64,000 bases of DNA from Paenibacillus sambharensis (GCF_003233845.1 NZ_QKRB01000037.1:107464-171463); one strand, 5' to 3'. Shown: positions 36,517-45,739, counted from the first letter of the stretch. Notes: generated by a model not told the origin, from the sequence alone. Program-made: numbers and translations.

Positions 36517-38544
36517 TCAGGAAGCAACTTCCACGTTCAGGATTTTCTGTCCGCCGCCTCTTCGGCGCATGCGGTACACATAGTAAGCGAGCGTGATGAA
36601 CGCACTGGCCGCGAATACGCCTGCCAATACACCCGCATCCCCCTGCAGAAAATCATACTGGCCGGTTGAGATGATTGCCCGGAAGCCATCCACTGCATAA
36701 GCCATCGGCGTCCAGGTATGCAGCTGCTGCAAACCGGACGGGATCATCTCAACCGGGAAGGTTCCGCCCGATGTGGTAAGCTGAACAATCAGCAGCAGAA
36801 TCGCCAGGAAGCGTCCCGCGTCACCAAACAGTGTCACCAGCATCTGTACAATCGCCATGTACGTCCAGCTTAGAAGAATACTGAAGCCGATGAAATAAGG
36901 AACACTCTTCACTTCCAGCTGCAGGACGCCAAGCATAACGCCATCCAGCAGCAGTGCCTGCAGAAGTCCTACCAGTAGCATGGTAGCCAGCTTGCTGCCG
37001 AACCAGTTGATGGCCCGCCTCGGCCGAACCGCAGGCTTGCGTACATCGAATACGATCGTCAGCATCATCGCACCGACAAACAGACTCATCGAGATGAAAT
37101 ACGGCGCCATTCCGGTTCCATAGTTGGGAACCGCGCCCTCCTTCTCTTCATCAATGATAACCGGTGAAGCGAACATGCGGTACGTTGCAGCATCCGGATG
37201 AATGGATGAAGTCTCCGCTGCAGCATCCGTCAGCTTCTGGAAGAGCTCACTCGATCCATCTGTCACCGAGCGCGAGCCGTTCGCCAGCTTCAACGTACCT
37301 TCATGCAGCTGCTTCGCTCCGTCTGCCACCTTGCCGACCCCGGTCTTCAGCACGCCAAGGCCTGTCTTCAGGTCCTTCGTGCCCTGTTCAACCGCTTGGG
37401 CTCCTGCTTCGACCTTGGCCGCTGCCTTGCCGGCTTCTTCAAGCTTGCTGCCAAATGTCTCCATCCCCGCCAGTATCTTTGCTTCACCTGCTGCCAGCTG
37501 ATCCGCTCCCGCTGCCAGCTGCTGCTGTCCCTCAGCCAGACCTGCTGCTCCTCCGCTTACCTGCTGAGCGATTTGCAGCGCCTGGGCATACTCCTGTGTG
37601 GCGGCCAGCTCAGGGTTTGCTTCTGCAATTAGCCCCAGCAGCCCTTGAAGCCCTTCCGCCCCTGCTTTAAGCTGCTCAGCACCTGCCTTGGACTGGGCAA
37701 GCCCCTGCTTTAACGTATCCGTTCCGGTCTGCAGACTGCGTACGCCGTCCGTCAGCTCCTGGTGGCCGCCCTGCAGCTTAACGATTCCCTCGTTCAGCTG
37801 ACCGCTGCCTGCATACAGCTTCTTCGTTCCACTGCCCAGCTTCTCCGTACCTTGAATCAGCTTCAGAATACCATCGCCGAGCGGCCCTGTTCCGTTATAC
37901 AGCTCGCCGAGCTTATTCTGGAACTGTTCAATTCCGTCCTGCAGCTTCCCGCTGCCGTCGGCCAGCTTGCCTGCGCCTTCCGCTGCTTCGCCAAGCCCAT
38001 CCGATACCGTCTGAATGTTCTCGAATAAGGAGGTCACGTAAGCTTCCGTAAGCTCCTGTGACAGCTCCGCTTTTATTTTATCCACGGCTGATGAACCAAT
38101 ACGTGAGGTCATATAATTCAGACCTTCATTCGGAATGTACGTGAGCACGGCCGGGTCTGGATGAGCTTCCATCACCTTCGAGGCCCTTAATGAGAAATCC
38201 TCCGGAATTTCAATCGCCATATAATACTGCTTATCCCGAAGCCCTTGTTCAGCCTGCTCCTTCGTGACGAAAGCCCACTTGAAGGTATCCGAGTTCTTAA
38301 GCTCCTCCTGAAAGTCCTCGCCAATCGTTAGCTTCTTGCCATCCATCTCTGCGCCCGTGTCCCTGTTCACAACCGCCACCGGCAGCTCATTCACCTGTCC
38401 ATAAGGATTCCAGAATGCCCACAGGAAGGTCCCGCTGTACAGCAGTGGAATAACACAAACTGCTGCGATGGAAATCAGCGTCATCCGCTTCCGGAAGATC
38501 GACTTCCACTCTTCCACAAACAATGTCCTGCTTCTCTTCTCCAT
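36517..38544 (-). CDS. YhgE/Pip-family membrane transport protein, about 675 aa
   Basis: N-terminal membrane segment (SIAAVCVIPLLYSGTFLWAF), the Pip extracellular domain (NRDTGAEMDGKKLTIGEDF), then about 240 residues of heptad-like helical repeats (LxxGTxxLxxGxxxL) and five or six C-terminal helices of ABC-2 type (GAMMLTIVFD..., SGGTFPVEMIP). Related proteins export peptides or drugs, or secrete type-VII-like factors. Start at 38544 or 38550 is uncertain. Follows a MarR regulator by 38 bp in the same direction, so it is likely the regulated target. Confidence 0.85.
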   Translation of the reverse strand: MEKRSRTLFVEEWKSIFRKRMTLISIAAVCVIPLLYSGTFLWAFWNPYGQVNELPVAVVNRDTGAEMDGKKLTIGEDFQEELKNSDTFKWAFVTKEQAEQGLRDKQYYMAIEIPEDFSLRASKVMEAHPDPAVLTYIPNEGLNYMTSRIGSSAVDKIKAELSQELTEAYVTSLFENIQTVSDGLGEAAEGAGKLADGSGKLQDGIEQFQNKLGELYNGTGPLGDGILKLIQGTEKLGSGTKKLYAGSGQLNEGIVKLQGGHQELTDGVRSLQTGTDTLKQGLAQSKAGAEQLKAGAEGLQGLLGLIAEANPELAATQEYAQALQIAQQVSGGAAGLAEGQQQLAAGADQLAAGEAKILAGMETFGSKLEEAGKAAAKVEAGAQAVEQGTKDLKTGLGVLKTGVGKVADGAKQLHEGTLKLANGSRSVTDGSSELFQKLTDAAAETSSIHPDAATYRMFASPVIIDEEKEGAVPNYGTGMAPYFISMSLFVGAMMLTIVFDVRKPAVRPRRAINWFGSKLATMLLVGLLQALLLDGVMLGVLQLEVKSVPYFIGFSILLSWTYMAIVQMLVTLFGDAGRFLAILLLIVQLTTSGGTFPVEMIPSGLQQLHTWTPMAYAVDGFRAIISTGQYDFLQGDAGVLAGVFAASAFITLAYYVYRMRRRGGGQKILNVEVAS

Positions 38545-38581
38545 ATCCATCCTTCTTTCTCTATATCACGTCTTCGGTTAC

Positions 38582-39040
38582 TTAGTCATTCAGCTTGCCC
38601 TGCGGCTCAATCGTATTCCTGTAATGCTCATAGAACGTATTCAACATCCGCTGCAGTTCGCTCACATCCTTCTCGGACAGCACGCCGAACAGCCTGTTAA
38701 GCAGTTCCTTCCGCTGCTCCACTACCCGGGCGAGCTCGCTTCTCCCTTCCTCTGTCAGCTCCAGATACACGGTCCGCCGGTCCTGCTCATCCTTAACACG
38801 CTCAACCAGCCCTGCCTTAACAAGCCTGTCAGCGATACCAGTAAAACCGCCTGTCGTAATGAATAAAGCCCCGGCAAGCTGAGATGCCTTCTGTCTGCCT
38901 TCTTTATCGAGCAGCTCAAGCAGCTGCACCTGTGTAATGGATAGACCGGATGGATTCTGCTTATACCATTCCGTGCCCCAGATCTTATAGCACATTCGAA
39001 TCATCTGCCAGCATTCCAGCAGCTTATCTTGATGGCTCAT
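38582..39040 (-). CDS. MarR-family transcriptional regulator, 152 aa
   Basis: Winged-helix domain with recognition helix in KEGRQKASQLAGALFITTGG and wing DEQDRRTVYLELTEEG. Start at 39040 after GGAGGGG. It lies immediately before the YhgE/Pip gene, consistent with control of that gene and of itself. The palindrome at 39138-39156 is a candidate operator. Confidence 0.9.
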   Translation of the reverse strand: MSHQDKLLECWQMIRMCYKIWGTEWYKQNPSGLSITQVQLLELLDKEGRQKASQLAGALFITTGGFTGIADRLVKAGLVERVKDEQDRRTVYLELTEEGRSELARVVEQRKELLNRLFGVLSEKDVSELQRMLNTFYEHYRNTIEPQGKLND

Positions 39041-39137
39041 ACATTCCCCTCCTTTCTATCCCGGCCTGAAGTTCTACTATCGAACTTTCTGCCGTAGAAA
39101 TGCTCTACCTATTCCTAGTAAATAATCCTTCAAGACA

Positions 39138-39156
39138 ACTTATCTTATTGATAAGT
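39138..39156. promoter_or_regulatory. Candidate MarR operator
   Basis: ACTTATC (39138-39144), 5-bp spacer, GATAAGT (39150-39156): a perfect inverted repeat about 100 bp upstream of the MarR start codon. Confidence 0.5.
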
Positions 39157-39246
39157 ATCTTACTACTAAGTTAAATGTTTTGCAAGTGCTCTTTTATGAT
39201 ATTAATCACAGCTTGTACATCATTCCATGTGCGACCCGCTGAAACA

Positions 39247-39295
39247 CAAAAAAGCTGCTTCTCCAGCAGATCGCAATCCGCTTTCGAAACAGCTT
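39247..39295 (-). terminator. Terminator of the rpsF-ssb-rpsR operon
   Basis: AAGCTGCTTC (39252-39261) pairs with GAAACAGCTT (39286-39295) with one wobble; minus-strand TTTTTTG follows. Confidence 0.55.
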
Positions 39296-39309
39296 CTTTA
39301 CTCTATAGA

Positions 39310-39591
39310 CTACTCCGTCGTGTAAGGAAGCAGAGCTACCTGACGCGAACGTTTGATGGCAGTTGTCAGAGCACGTTGATATTTAGCGCTGGTGCCCGTT
39401 ACACGACGAGGCAGGATCTTGCCGCGCTCGCTGATGAACTTCTTGAGCAGGTCAGTGTCTTTATAGTCAATGTGCGTGATTTTGTTAACGGTGAAGAAGC
39501 ATACTTTACGACGCTTGTTACGGCCGCCTTTACGGCTGAACTTGCGCTCTGGACGCTCTCCGTCTCCGCCTTCTCTTGGTTTAAAGGCCAT
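39310..39591 (-). CDS. rpsR: 30S ribosomal protein S18, 93 aa
   Basis: Central S18 blocks [38 protein letters not shown] and [22 protein letters not shown] start at 39591 is chosen because GGAGG is 9 nt upstream. The N-terminus has a 25-residue Gly/Arg extension before the conserved core. Last gene of rpsF-ssb-rpsR. Confidence 0.97.
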   Translation of the reverse strand: MAFKPREGGDGERPERKFSRKGGRNKRRKVCFFTVNKITHIDYKDTDLLKKFISERGKILPRRVTGTSAKYQRALTTAIKRSRQVALLPYTTE

Positions 39592-39645
39592 GTTCATATT
39601 CCTCCTTGTCTAAAAATTCATTAAGCAGCAGCCTGCGGCCGCTTC

Positions 39646-40170
39646 TTAAAATGGCAGATCATCTTCCGAAATGTCGATTGGTCGTCCGTCATCAGAGAAC
39701 GGATCGTTGTCGTTCCGCGAAGCATTCCCGCGTCCGCCGCCGGCATTACCGCCGCCGTACGAACCGCCGCCTCCGCTGCCGCCGCCGTAATTGCTGCCGC
39801 CACCACCGTAGCCGCCGCCCTCTTCACGATTGTTGCTTCCGCCGCCCTCGCGGTTCGACTCCAGAAAACGAACGTTATCGGCGATGACTTCCGTCACGTA
39901 TACCCGCTTACCTTCGTTATTCTCGTAGTTCCGAACCTGAATTCGGCCTTCAACCGCGGTCAGACGACCCTTGCGGAGATAGTTGGCACATGTTTCGGCG
40001 AGCTGCCGCCAGGTGACAACCGGGATAAAATCAGCTTCCCGCTCACCGCCATTGCTGGTAAACGGCCGGTCAACAGCCAGCGTAAATTGCGTGACCGCCA
40101 CACCGGACGGTGTATATCGCATCTCGGGATCTCTTGTCAGACGCCCGATCAGAATGACACGGTTCAACAT
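39646..40170 (-). CDS. ssb: Single-stranded DNA-binding protein, 174 aa
   Basis: OB fold at 1-110 ([52 protein letters not shown]), then a Gly/Asn-rich flexible linker of many GGG units, and the acidic interaction tip ending DDLPF. Lies between rpsF and rpsR as usual, in one operon. Confidence 0.96.
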   Translation of the reverse strand: MLNRVILIGRLTRDPEMRYTPSGVAVTQFTLAVDRPFTSNGGEREADFIPVVTWRQLAETCANYLRKGRLTAVEGRIQVRNYENNEGKRVYVTEVIADNVRFLESNREGGGSNNREEGGGYGGGGSNYGGGSGGGGSYGGGNAGGGRGNASRNDNDPFSDDGRPIDISEDDLPF

Positions 40171-40213
40171 GGTTATTAACCTCCCAATCGGTTAACATCC
40201 CTTGCGTGCAGCC

Positions 40214-40498
40214 TTAGGCTACATCTTTGACGATCAAGAACCGGATAACTTCATCCGTAATCTTCATGACGCGGTCAAGTTCAACGATAACCTCAGATGG
40301 AGCGTTGAAATGTACCAGCACGTAAATGCCGTCACGAATCTTATTGATCTCATACGCAAGGCGGCGTTTGCCCATCACGTCTTGCTTTGTGACTTCTCCG
40401 CCGTTGGAGATGATGCCATTGAATTTTTCGACTAGTGCTTGAACAGCTTCCTGTTCTACCTCTGGACGAATAATGTACATCACTTCATATTTGCGCAT
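40214..40498 (-). CDS. rpsF: 30S ribosomal protein S6, 94 aa
   Basis: MRKYEVMYIIRPEVEQEAV and MGKRRLAYEINKIRDGIYVL are S6 hallmarks. Start at 40498 follows AAAGGAGG at 8 nt. S6 binds with S18 in the platform of the 30S subunit; genes are in the same operon. Confidence 0.97.
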   Translation of the reverse strand: MRKYEVMYIIRPEVEQEAVQALVEKFNGIISNGGEVTKQDVMGKRRLAYEINKIRDGIYVLVHFNAPSEVIVELDRVMKITDEVIRFLIVKDVA

Positions 40499-40514
40499 TC
40501 TGTTCACCTCCTTT

Positions 40515-40607
40515 TGGACTAGCGGCTCCCCTGCGGGAGCAAGGAGCGAGAGACTTAATCAACTCGCATACCATATTACTATATCAAAAGTAGAGTGCCT
40601 AAAGCAA
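40515..40607 (-). promoter_or_regulatory. Promoter and structured leader of the rpsF operon
   Basis: Minus-strand TTGCTT (40602-40607), 18-nt spacer, TATAGT (40578-40583). The leader has a hairpin with GCTCCC (40525-40530) and GGGAGC (40535-40540) just upstream of the ribosome binding site. An S6:S18 autoregulatory leader is known in many bacteria; the fit here is not proven. Confidence 0.45.
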
Positions 40608-40787
40608 GTACTGTTTTCCTGCTCATCAATCAGCTCTGCCTGTTTCAGTCCATGTTTCATACGGCTCCGACCTGTTGCGGTTCAGTCATGTCACATAATC
40701 CCGTTCATTGACTGCCCCCCATTCGCGCACAATAAGCTGTGGACGGGATCCGTCCGTAAACTAAGCAGCATAAGGAGGAACTTCCCC

Positions 40788-40967
40788 ATGGGTGAATGGA
40801 CACATTTTACGGACAGACATACGGCTCCTAATGATGGCATCTATATTGAGGTCGGCGAGCATGCCGTGCACACCGGCGTTAACAACCCCCGTAAAGTGAA
40901 GCTCAAGAAAGGCCAGCGCTTCCCCGAGCTTACGAATGAGGACCGCCGCTGGACGCGGATGAAGTAA
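40788..40967 (+). CDS. yjzC: YjzC-family protein, 59 aa
   Basis: ATG 40788 follows AAGGAGG at 8 nt. Small polar protein (HTAPNDGIYIEVGEHAVHTG, VKLKKGQRFPELTN, RRWTRMK) matching YjzC, which in Bacillus is a small protein of unknown function. No membrane segment. Confidence 0.8.
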   Translation: MGEWTHFTDRHTAPNDGIYIEVGEHAVHTGVNNPRKVKLKKGQRFPELTNEDRRWTRMK

Positions 40968-41290
40968 CGGCACTTTTTTTACCGGTATCATGTATACAGC
41001 TCCCCCATCCCGGACATGATAATATCGACGGTGAGACGAGAGGTGTGGTTACGTTGAACTCTCTAGTGCAACAACCGCAAGAGGAACAGATCCACTCAGC
41101 ATAGAAGCGGAGGGATGTGCCAAAGACTCTTAAGTCGAAGTACACGCGCATCGGAAGATGCACCCGAAAGTTTCTTGTCGCCTGATGAAGATGCTGATGA
41201 CTCAACCAAATCAACCACCGTCAGGAGAGCCCGCAAGGGCTCTCTGTTTGTGTATACGCGGTAACTGCCAATTTGCTCCCTCTGCCCTCC
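40968..41290 (+). other. Intergenic region, possible structured RNA ending at a terminator
   Basis: After yjzC, about 200 bases (41035-41220) have short hairpins such as CGCATC-GGAA-GATGC (around 41147) and no protein frame, then a perfect 8-bp terminator stem GAGAGCCC/GGGCTCTC (41225-41232, 41237-41244) followed by TGTTTGTG. It may be an unknown small RNA or simply the yjzC 3' UTR. No known RNA family recognised. Confidence 0.35.
41225..41250 (+). terminator. Rho-independent terminator
   Basis: 8-bp perfect stem with GCAA tetraloop and a T-rich tail on the plus strand. Confidence 0.7.
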
Positions 41291-42169
41291 TTATCCTCCA
41301 CTTGGTGAGATAAAAGCTTCCAATACAGCAGTCAATGCTTCTGCTTCATGATCTCCATTGCCCTGCCCCTTCACAACATATAGAGCTGATGCTTCTTCAC
41401 TGTCTCTTCGCCAATAAAGCTCCAATTCATCTGAAGAGTCTAGTACCAAACCATCAGATTGATCTACCTTGATCGTCTGGCTGTTCCTGCCTTTGAGATT
41501 CGTGTAGATCTCTTCCCAGCCCTTACCTTCTCGTATGCTTATCCAGTATGCATCACCTTTGTACAGCAGTTCTATGTCTATTGCAGCTATTTGATCCGTT
41601 ACCTCTATTTTCTGACTTGCGATGTGTCCTGCAGCCTGGCGCTTCAATGTATCGATTTCCTGCTTAGTTAGATTGGCCGGCATATAAGTCACTTTAGCCG
41701 ATTTAAATGTAAGCGGCTCTGAAATAACCAGTGGTTGTATAAATTCAGACACTGTTATACCGGAGAGCTCGCTCAATTGTTCTATTATTAGAGGCCTAAC
41801 CAGAGTAGTTGTAATCTCTTCGGGATTCCCCTCTGTTTTATAAACAGCTATCGCTTTACCAGCCTCTACCTTTCCGAGGTAATACTGCTTTTCATCTCGT
41901 GATAATATATCTCCTGAGTCTGTTTCTTGATGAAATTGTAACGTCACCCTGCCCTTCTCATCATATAGCGTAAGAAGCTCTGCCGTTGCGTATCCCGTAC
42001 AAGCTATTAGCAGAACGATGAGACTAGCGAGCACAACGGGTTTGAACATTTTTCTGTGCTTCCCCTGCAAGCTCCGCTGCTTTATGCTAATCATTACCCG
42101 TTCCTCGACATCAATCTCTGGTATATCGATTTGTTTCAGCCTGCTTTCCAGACGAAAATCAGAATTCAA
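41291..42169 (-). CDS. Single-pass membrane protein, probable anti-sigma factor, 292 aa
   Basis: The N-terminal 40 residues are cytoplasmic (RLKQIDIPEIDVEERVMISI), a helix at about 44-64 (VVLASLIVLLIACTGYATAE) spans the membrane, and about 230 residues lie outside. No zinc-binding HxxxCxxC is seen. The start overlaps the sigma gene by 11 nt, so the two are coupled. That arrangement makes an anti-sigma role likely (inference); I do not recognise the extracellular domain. Confidence 0.65.
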   Translation of the reverse strand: MNSDFRLESRLKQIDIPEIDVEERVMISIKQRSLQGKHRKMFKPVVLASLIVLLIACTGYATAELLTLYDEKGRVTLQFHQETDSGDILSRDEKQYYLGKVEAGKAIAVYKTEGNPEEITTTLVRPLIIEQLSELSGITVSEFIQPLVISEPLTFKSAKVTYMPANLTKQEIDTLKRQAAGHIASQKIEVTDQIAAIDIELLYKGDAYWISIREGKGWEEIYTNLKGRNSQTIKVDQSDGLVLDSSDELELYWRRDSEEASALYVVKGQGNGDHEAEALTAVLEAFISPSGG

Positions 42170-42722
42170 AATGTACCTCCCCTTTCATCTGTGCACGCCT
42201 GTTGGCGTATTCCTTTTTTAGTTGCTTACGTGCGCGTTCAAACTGCTTTCGAAGGCTTTGCGCTTTTACACCTGTTACAGCACTGATTTCTTCGTAGCTC
42301 ATCCCATTCAGCACCTTAAGTATGACAACCGACTTTAATGCAGGCTTTAAGCAGTTAAGCAGGATCAAGGTCTCATCTTCGTGAACATCTAACTCTATGT
42401 TCGTAGTTGCGTTCCGCTCCTGTTCTGCTGCCTTATTAATCACCGCAAACCATCTGCTCCGATACTTGATTTTATTCAGACAAAGCCGATGAGCAATCGT
42501 GAAGAGCCAACCTGTAAATTGTCCCTTCTCCTCGTAGCTATCCAGGTGCTCATACGCTCTTATGAATACTTCTTGTACCACATCTTCTGCATCTTCCCGG
42601 TTACCAAGCATCGGGTAGCAGTAACGGAAGACTGGCTGCTGCATGCTTCTGACCACTCTTGCAAAGGATTCTTGATCTCCCTTCCGTGCCTCGCTCACCC
42701 AGAACGCCAATAATTCATGCAC
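42159..42722 (-). CDS. ECF-type RNA polymerase sigma factor, 187 aa
   Basis: Sigma70 region 2 (ARVVRSMQQPVFRYCYPMLG, NREDAEDVVQEVFIRAYEHL) and region 4 (NGMSYEEISAVTGVKAQSLR) with the linker between. Cytoplasmic. First gene of a two-gene operon with a membrane regulator. It recruits RNA polymerase to promoters that cannot be told from this window. The start at 42722 has GGAGGGG. Confidence 0.92.
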   Translation of the reverse strand: MHELLAFWVSEARKGDQESFARVVRSMQQPVFRYCYPMLGNREDAEDVVQEVFIRAYEHLDSYEEKGQFTGWLFTIAHRLCLNKIKYRSRWFAVINKAAEQERNATTNIELDVHEDETLILLNCLKPALKSVVILKVLNGMSYEEISAVTGVKAQSLRKQFERARKQLKKEYANRRAQMKGEVHFEF

Positions 42723-42835
42723 CGTTTCCCCTCCTTAACACAGGTTATGTAAGGCAGTCATCTGCCTTCATAAGAGTAAACACCATATATAGGGTTAATG
42801 TGACCGTTTAATAATCCATTCTGTAACTGAATGCA

Positions 42836-42863
42836 CAAAAAAAACGGCCCCATCGGGACCGTT
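42836..42863 (-). terminator. Terminator after tRNA-Ser
   Basis: AACGGCCCC / GGGACCGTT stem (one mismatch, 42843-42863); on the minus strand a run of eight T residues follows. Confidence 0.8.
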
Positions 42864-42874
42864 ATGTGTATGTA

Positions 42875-42965
42875 TGGCGGAGAAGGTGGGATTCGAACCC
42901 ACGCACGCCGTGAGACGCCTAGCTGATTTCGAGTCAGCCCCCTTGGACCACTTGGGTACCTCTCC
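42875..42965 (-). tRNA. tRNA-Ser(CGA), 91 nt including encoded CCA
   Basis: Minus strand: acceptor GGAGAGG with CTTCTCC, discriminator G and encoded CCA (42877-42875). Anticodon stem GCTGA/TCAGC with loop CTCGAAA gives anticodon CGA, reading UCG. A long variable arm (GGCGTCTCACGGCGT region) is typical of tRNA-Ser; the T-loop GGTTCGAATCC is complete. It stands alone. Confidence 0.93.
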
Positions 42966-43062
42966 ATTCATCACAAGCAGGATTTATAATACCATAGATA
43001 GTTGGGGAATGCAACAACCTTGTCTGCAACTTTTTAAAGGCAAATCATTCCCCTCCTCTCCC

Positions 43063-43284
43063 TTACTCCGCTGCCTGTCCATCCTCCCCGGATTCAGCGC
43101 TTCGCAGCACCTTCTTCATGTTCTTCTCGAACTTCAAACGGGGCACAAGAATGCTGTGCTTGCAGCCGACGCATTTGATGCGTATGTCCATTCCCATCCG
43201 GATGATCTCCATCTCATTGGTTCCGCAGGGATGCTGCTTCTTCATCTGCACAATATCGCCAAGCGCAAATTCCTTACGCTCCAT
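43063..43284 (-). CDS. DUF951-family protein, 73 aa
   Basis: GDIVQMKKQHPCGTNEMEII, then a CxGC-type pair (IKCVGCKHSILVPR) form the DUF951 core, a likely single zinc or nucleic-acid binding fold. Overlaps the mscS-like gene by 11 nt, indicating coupling. Function unknown. Confidence 0.85.
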   Translation of the reverse strand: MERKEFALGDIVQMKKQHPCGTNEMEIIRMGMDIRIKCVGCKHSILVPRLKFEKNMKKVLRSAESGEDGQAAE

Positions 43285-44197
43285 CTTGCTGTGCGCCTCC
43301 TCTTTCGCCCTTGTAGTAAGTCACCATCTTCGGATACGGAATTTCAATGCCATGCGCATCAAGCGATTTCTTAATTTCGGCATTCAGCAAACGCGCTACC
43401 ACAAAGTGAGTGTTCGGCAAACATTCCGCAATTACCCTTATGATGACTTCCGACTGGCCTAATGCATGCACACCCAGAACCTCGGGAGTCTTCGTCATAT
43501 TCTCATGATGCACATGCTCAATTGTATTCTTAATAATCTCAGTCGCATGGTCGATATCTTCCTCGTAAGCAATCGATACATCCAATACAGCAAGCGAATT
43601 GCGGAGTGAATAATTCGTTACTTCCACAATCGAGCCGTTAGGTATAATATACACCTCTCCGGTCCAGCTTGTCAGCCTTGTGGCCCTCAATCCAATCACT
43701 TCAACGGTGCCTTTGAAGGTACCAGTCTGAATAAAGTCGCCCACAGAGAACTGGTCCTCAAGAATAATGAAGAACCCGGTAATGACGTCCTTGACCAAGC
43801 TTTGAGCACCAAAGCCAATGGCAAGCCCTACGACGCCTGCGCCAGCGATAATTGGTCCCAAGTTAATATGAAACTCGCTTAGAATCAGCAGCAGTGTAAT
43901 AAAGTAAACGACATAATTAACGACGTTCTTAAGCAGCCTTCCGACTGTCTGTACACGTCTGGTCTCTATATGAAGCCGGGTGGTTGTCCGGTTCAGAATC
44001 ATATGATTCAACAGCTTGTTAACAGCCCATATAATAACTCTTCCGATGACGAGGATCAGCAGGATTCTAATTGCACCTATGGCTATAGCAATCCACATCT
44101 CCTCATTCATGAACCAATCCTGGATGCCTGTCCATATTCCAGAGATGGTTTCTTCATTGATCGTTGGTTCTTCATTAACCGGCACTTCTTCGCTCAT
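43274..44197 (-). CDS. mscS: MscS-family small-conductance mechanosensitive channel, 307 aa
   Basis: Helices at about 35-55, 75-95 and 100-125 include the pore-lining Gly/Ala-rich TM3 (IIAGAGVVGLAIGFGAQSLV), followed by the MscS beta domain (DQFSVGDFIQTGTFKGTVEV, TSWTGEVYIIPNG) and a C-terminal vestibule. Opens under membrane tension to release solutes. Expected length for YkuT-type members. Confidence 0.92.
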   Translation of the reverse strand: MSEEVPVNEEPTINEETISGIWTGIQDWFMNEEMWIAIAIGAIRILLILVIGRVIIWAVNKLLNHMILNRTTTRLHIETRRVQTVGRLLKNVVNYVVYFITLLLILSEFHINLGPIIAGAGVVGLAIGFGAQSLVKDVITGFFIILEDQFSVGDFIQTGTFKGTVEVIGLRATRLTSWTGEVYIIPNGSIVEVTNYSLRNSLAVLDVSIAYEEDIDHATEIIKNTIEHVHHENMTKTPEVLGVHALGQSEVIIRVIAECLPNTHFVVARLLNAEIKKSLDAHGIEIPYPKMVTYYKGERGGAQQDGA

Positions 44198-44260
44198 CGT
44201 TTCTCCTCCCTCTTGCGAGCTCTGTGATCTCGACTTAACTCCTTTATTTACACATTTAGC

Positions 44261-44506
44261 CTAGCTGTCTAAACGAACCGGTATATACTGGTTTCCAACC
44301 TGCTCGAATATTCCCCTGATCTCTACCTTTTCTTCTATGATAACAGCCGCTACCTGCTGCAGGTCCACATCGGGAAAATCAATTGACAGCGCGCAGCCTG
44401 CCGTTATCTCCTTTGGTGTCGGCCGAATATCAATCTCAATCTCCGCGTATTCCAGGAGCATCTCTGCTCGCAGTGCTTGTTGGGTAGAGTCGAATGCAAT
44501 CAGCAT
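44261..44506 (-). CDS. DUF3343-family protein (putative Se/S carrier-like), 81 aa
   Basis: Short ferredoxin-like protein: MLIAFDSTQQALRAEMLLEY, then TPKEITAGCALSIDF with one conserved Cys, as in DUF3343. Members often sit with cysteine desulfurases of the EF2568 group; one is three genes away (45740-46906). A sulfur-relay role is inferred, not shown. Confidence 0.75.
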   Translation of the reverse strand: MLIAFDSTQQALRAEMLLEYAEIEIDIRPTPKEITAGCALSIDFPDVDLQQVAAVIIEEKVEIRGIFEQVGNQYIPVRLDS

Positions 44507-44548
44507 GTTCTGTCCTCCGCGATTGAATCTTTATTTTTACAGTCCCAA

Positions 44549-44578
44549 GTATAAAATGACCACCCTGTCCATATACTA
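44549..44578 (+). promoter_or_regulatory. Candidate sigma-F/sigma-G promoter of yyaC
   Basis: GTATA (44549-44553), 18-nt spacer, TATACTA (44572-44578), about 30 bases before the start. This matches the forespore consensus GHATR/CATWMTA with one deviation and suits the known forespore expression of yyaC in Bacillus. Confidence 0.45.
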
Positions 44579-44608
44579 GTAACACATGAGGATGGCGGAG
44601 GGGATTCT

Positions 44609-45202
44609 ATGAAAATGACTAGTAGGAAAGAGGCGCCTTTCAAAATTGCGCATACGGAATCGAATGTTGGCGTGCTGCTGACAGACAGGCTTACCGGTTA
44701 TCTGCGGAACCTGTATCCCGAGCAGAGACTTGTTATTGTGTGCGTCGGAACCGATCGTTCAACCGGAGATGCGCTAGGTCCATTAATAGGCTCTCACCTT
44801 AGCAAACACCGCAGCCCCTATTATGACCTGTTCGGTACGCTGGAGCAGCCTGTCCACGCCGTTAACCTGGAGGAAACGCTGCAGCATATTGAACGGAATA
44901 TACGCCACCCTTTCGTCATCGGCATTGATGCTTGTCTTGGACAAGTTGCCAGTGTGGGCTGTATTCAAGTTGGGAAGGGTCCAGTCCGTCCGGGGGCCGG
45001 TGTGAACAAGGAGCTCCCTCCCGTTGGTGATATTCACATTACTGGCATCGTCAATGTCGGCGGCTTCATGGAATATTTCGTCCTCCAGAACACCCGGCTT
45101 CACTTGGTCATCCGTATGTCCGAAATCATTGCTCGAAGCCTGCACCATGCCGTCCTTCTTGCCAACCGGCCTGCTGCTATTTCGGCTGCACAGCCTGATT
45201 AA
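44609..45202 (+). CDS. yyaC: Spore protease YyaC (GPR-like), 197 aa
   Basis: DUF1256 family: LVIVCVGTDRSTGDALGPLI with the Asp/Gly core, PVHAVNLEETL, FVIGIDACLGQ and GVNKELPPVGDIHITGIVNV. YyaC cleaves small acid-soluble proteins at germination or processes spore proteins. ATG 44609 follows GGAGGGG. Its tail overlaps the convergent DUF4446 gene by 26 bases. Confidence 0.93.
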   Translation: MKMTSRKEAPFKIAHTESNVGVLLTDRLTGYLRNLYPEQRLVIVCVGTDRSTGDALGPLIGSHLSKHRSPYYDLFGTLEQPVHAVNLEETLQHIERNIRHPFVIGIDACLGQVASVGCIQVGKGPVRPGAGVNKELPPVGDIHITGIVNVGGFMEYFVLQNTRLHLVIRMSEIIARSLHHAVLLANRPAAISAAQPD

Positions 45203-45671
45203 TCGCCTGTTTCTCCTCTGGTGTCAACGGATAAGGAGATTCACCGTTCACGAGCGGTTTAGCATAGACGTAGGTTTCCTCGCGTGTATGAAGACCGCTC
45301 AGCACAATACCATCCTGCTCATCGTTTATAATAGCAATGGAGAAGCTCATATCGCTGCCTTGTGTAGAGAAAGCGTTATAACGGTGAATGCCCACATTCC
45401 CCTTTTTTAACCGCAGTCCATTATACAGTTTCACCAGTTCATTTTCATGCTCTGCTAGTTTATGTTCACCTTGTGTTACTCTGCTCTGCAGATCCGCCAG
45501 AAGCTGCTCCAGATTATCCACGCCGGTCTCAGCCATCATCGCCCGGTAATCCCGTCTTAAGCGCTTCAGCCTTCTGCCCACCGCCAAATTCCAGATCACA
45601 AGAATCAATACAACGGCCGACAAGCCCAGAACGAGCCACTCCACGATAAACGGTTCTAATATTGGTTCCAT
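45177..45671 (-). CDS. DUF4446-family membrane-anchored protein, 164 aa
   Basis: ATG 45671 is preferred over 45722 because of GGAGGAG at 9 nt. One membrane helix near the start (VEWLVLGLSAVVLILVIW), a coiled-coil (about 65-90), and the domain with VGIHRYNAFSTQGSDMSFSI and DGIVLSGLHTREE that defines DUF4446. Common near parB in spore formers; function unknown. Confidence 0.85.
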   Translation of the reverse strand: MEPILEPFIVEWLVLGLSAVVLILVIWNLAVGRRLKRLRRDYRAMMAETGVDNLEQLLADLQSRVTQGEHKLAEHENELVKLYNGLRLKKGNVGIHRYNAFSTQGSDMSFSIAIINDEQDGIVLSGLHTREETYVYAKPLVNGESPYPLTPEEKQAINQAVQPK

Positions 45672-45739
45672 TCTGTTTTCTCCTCCATACCCATCCCATT
45701 CCCTGCCTGACTGCAGGTGCAACTGCTATGCCATATCCA

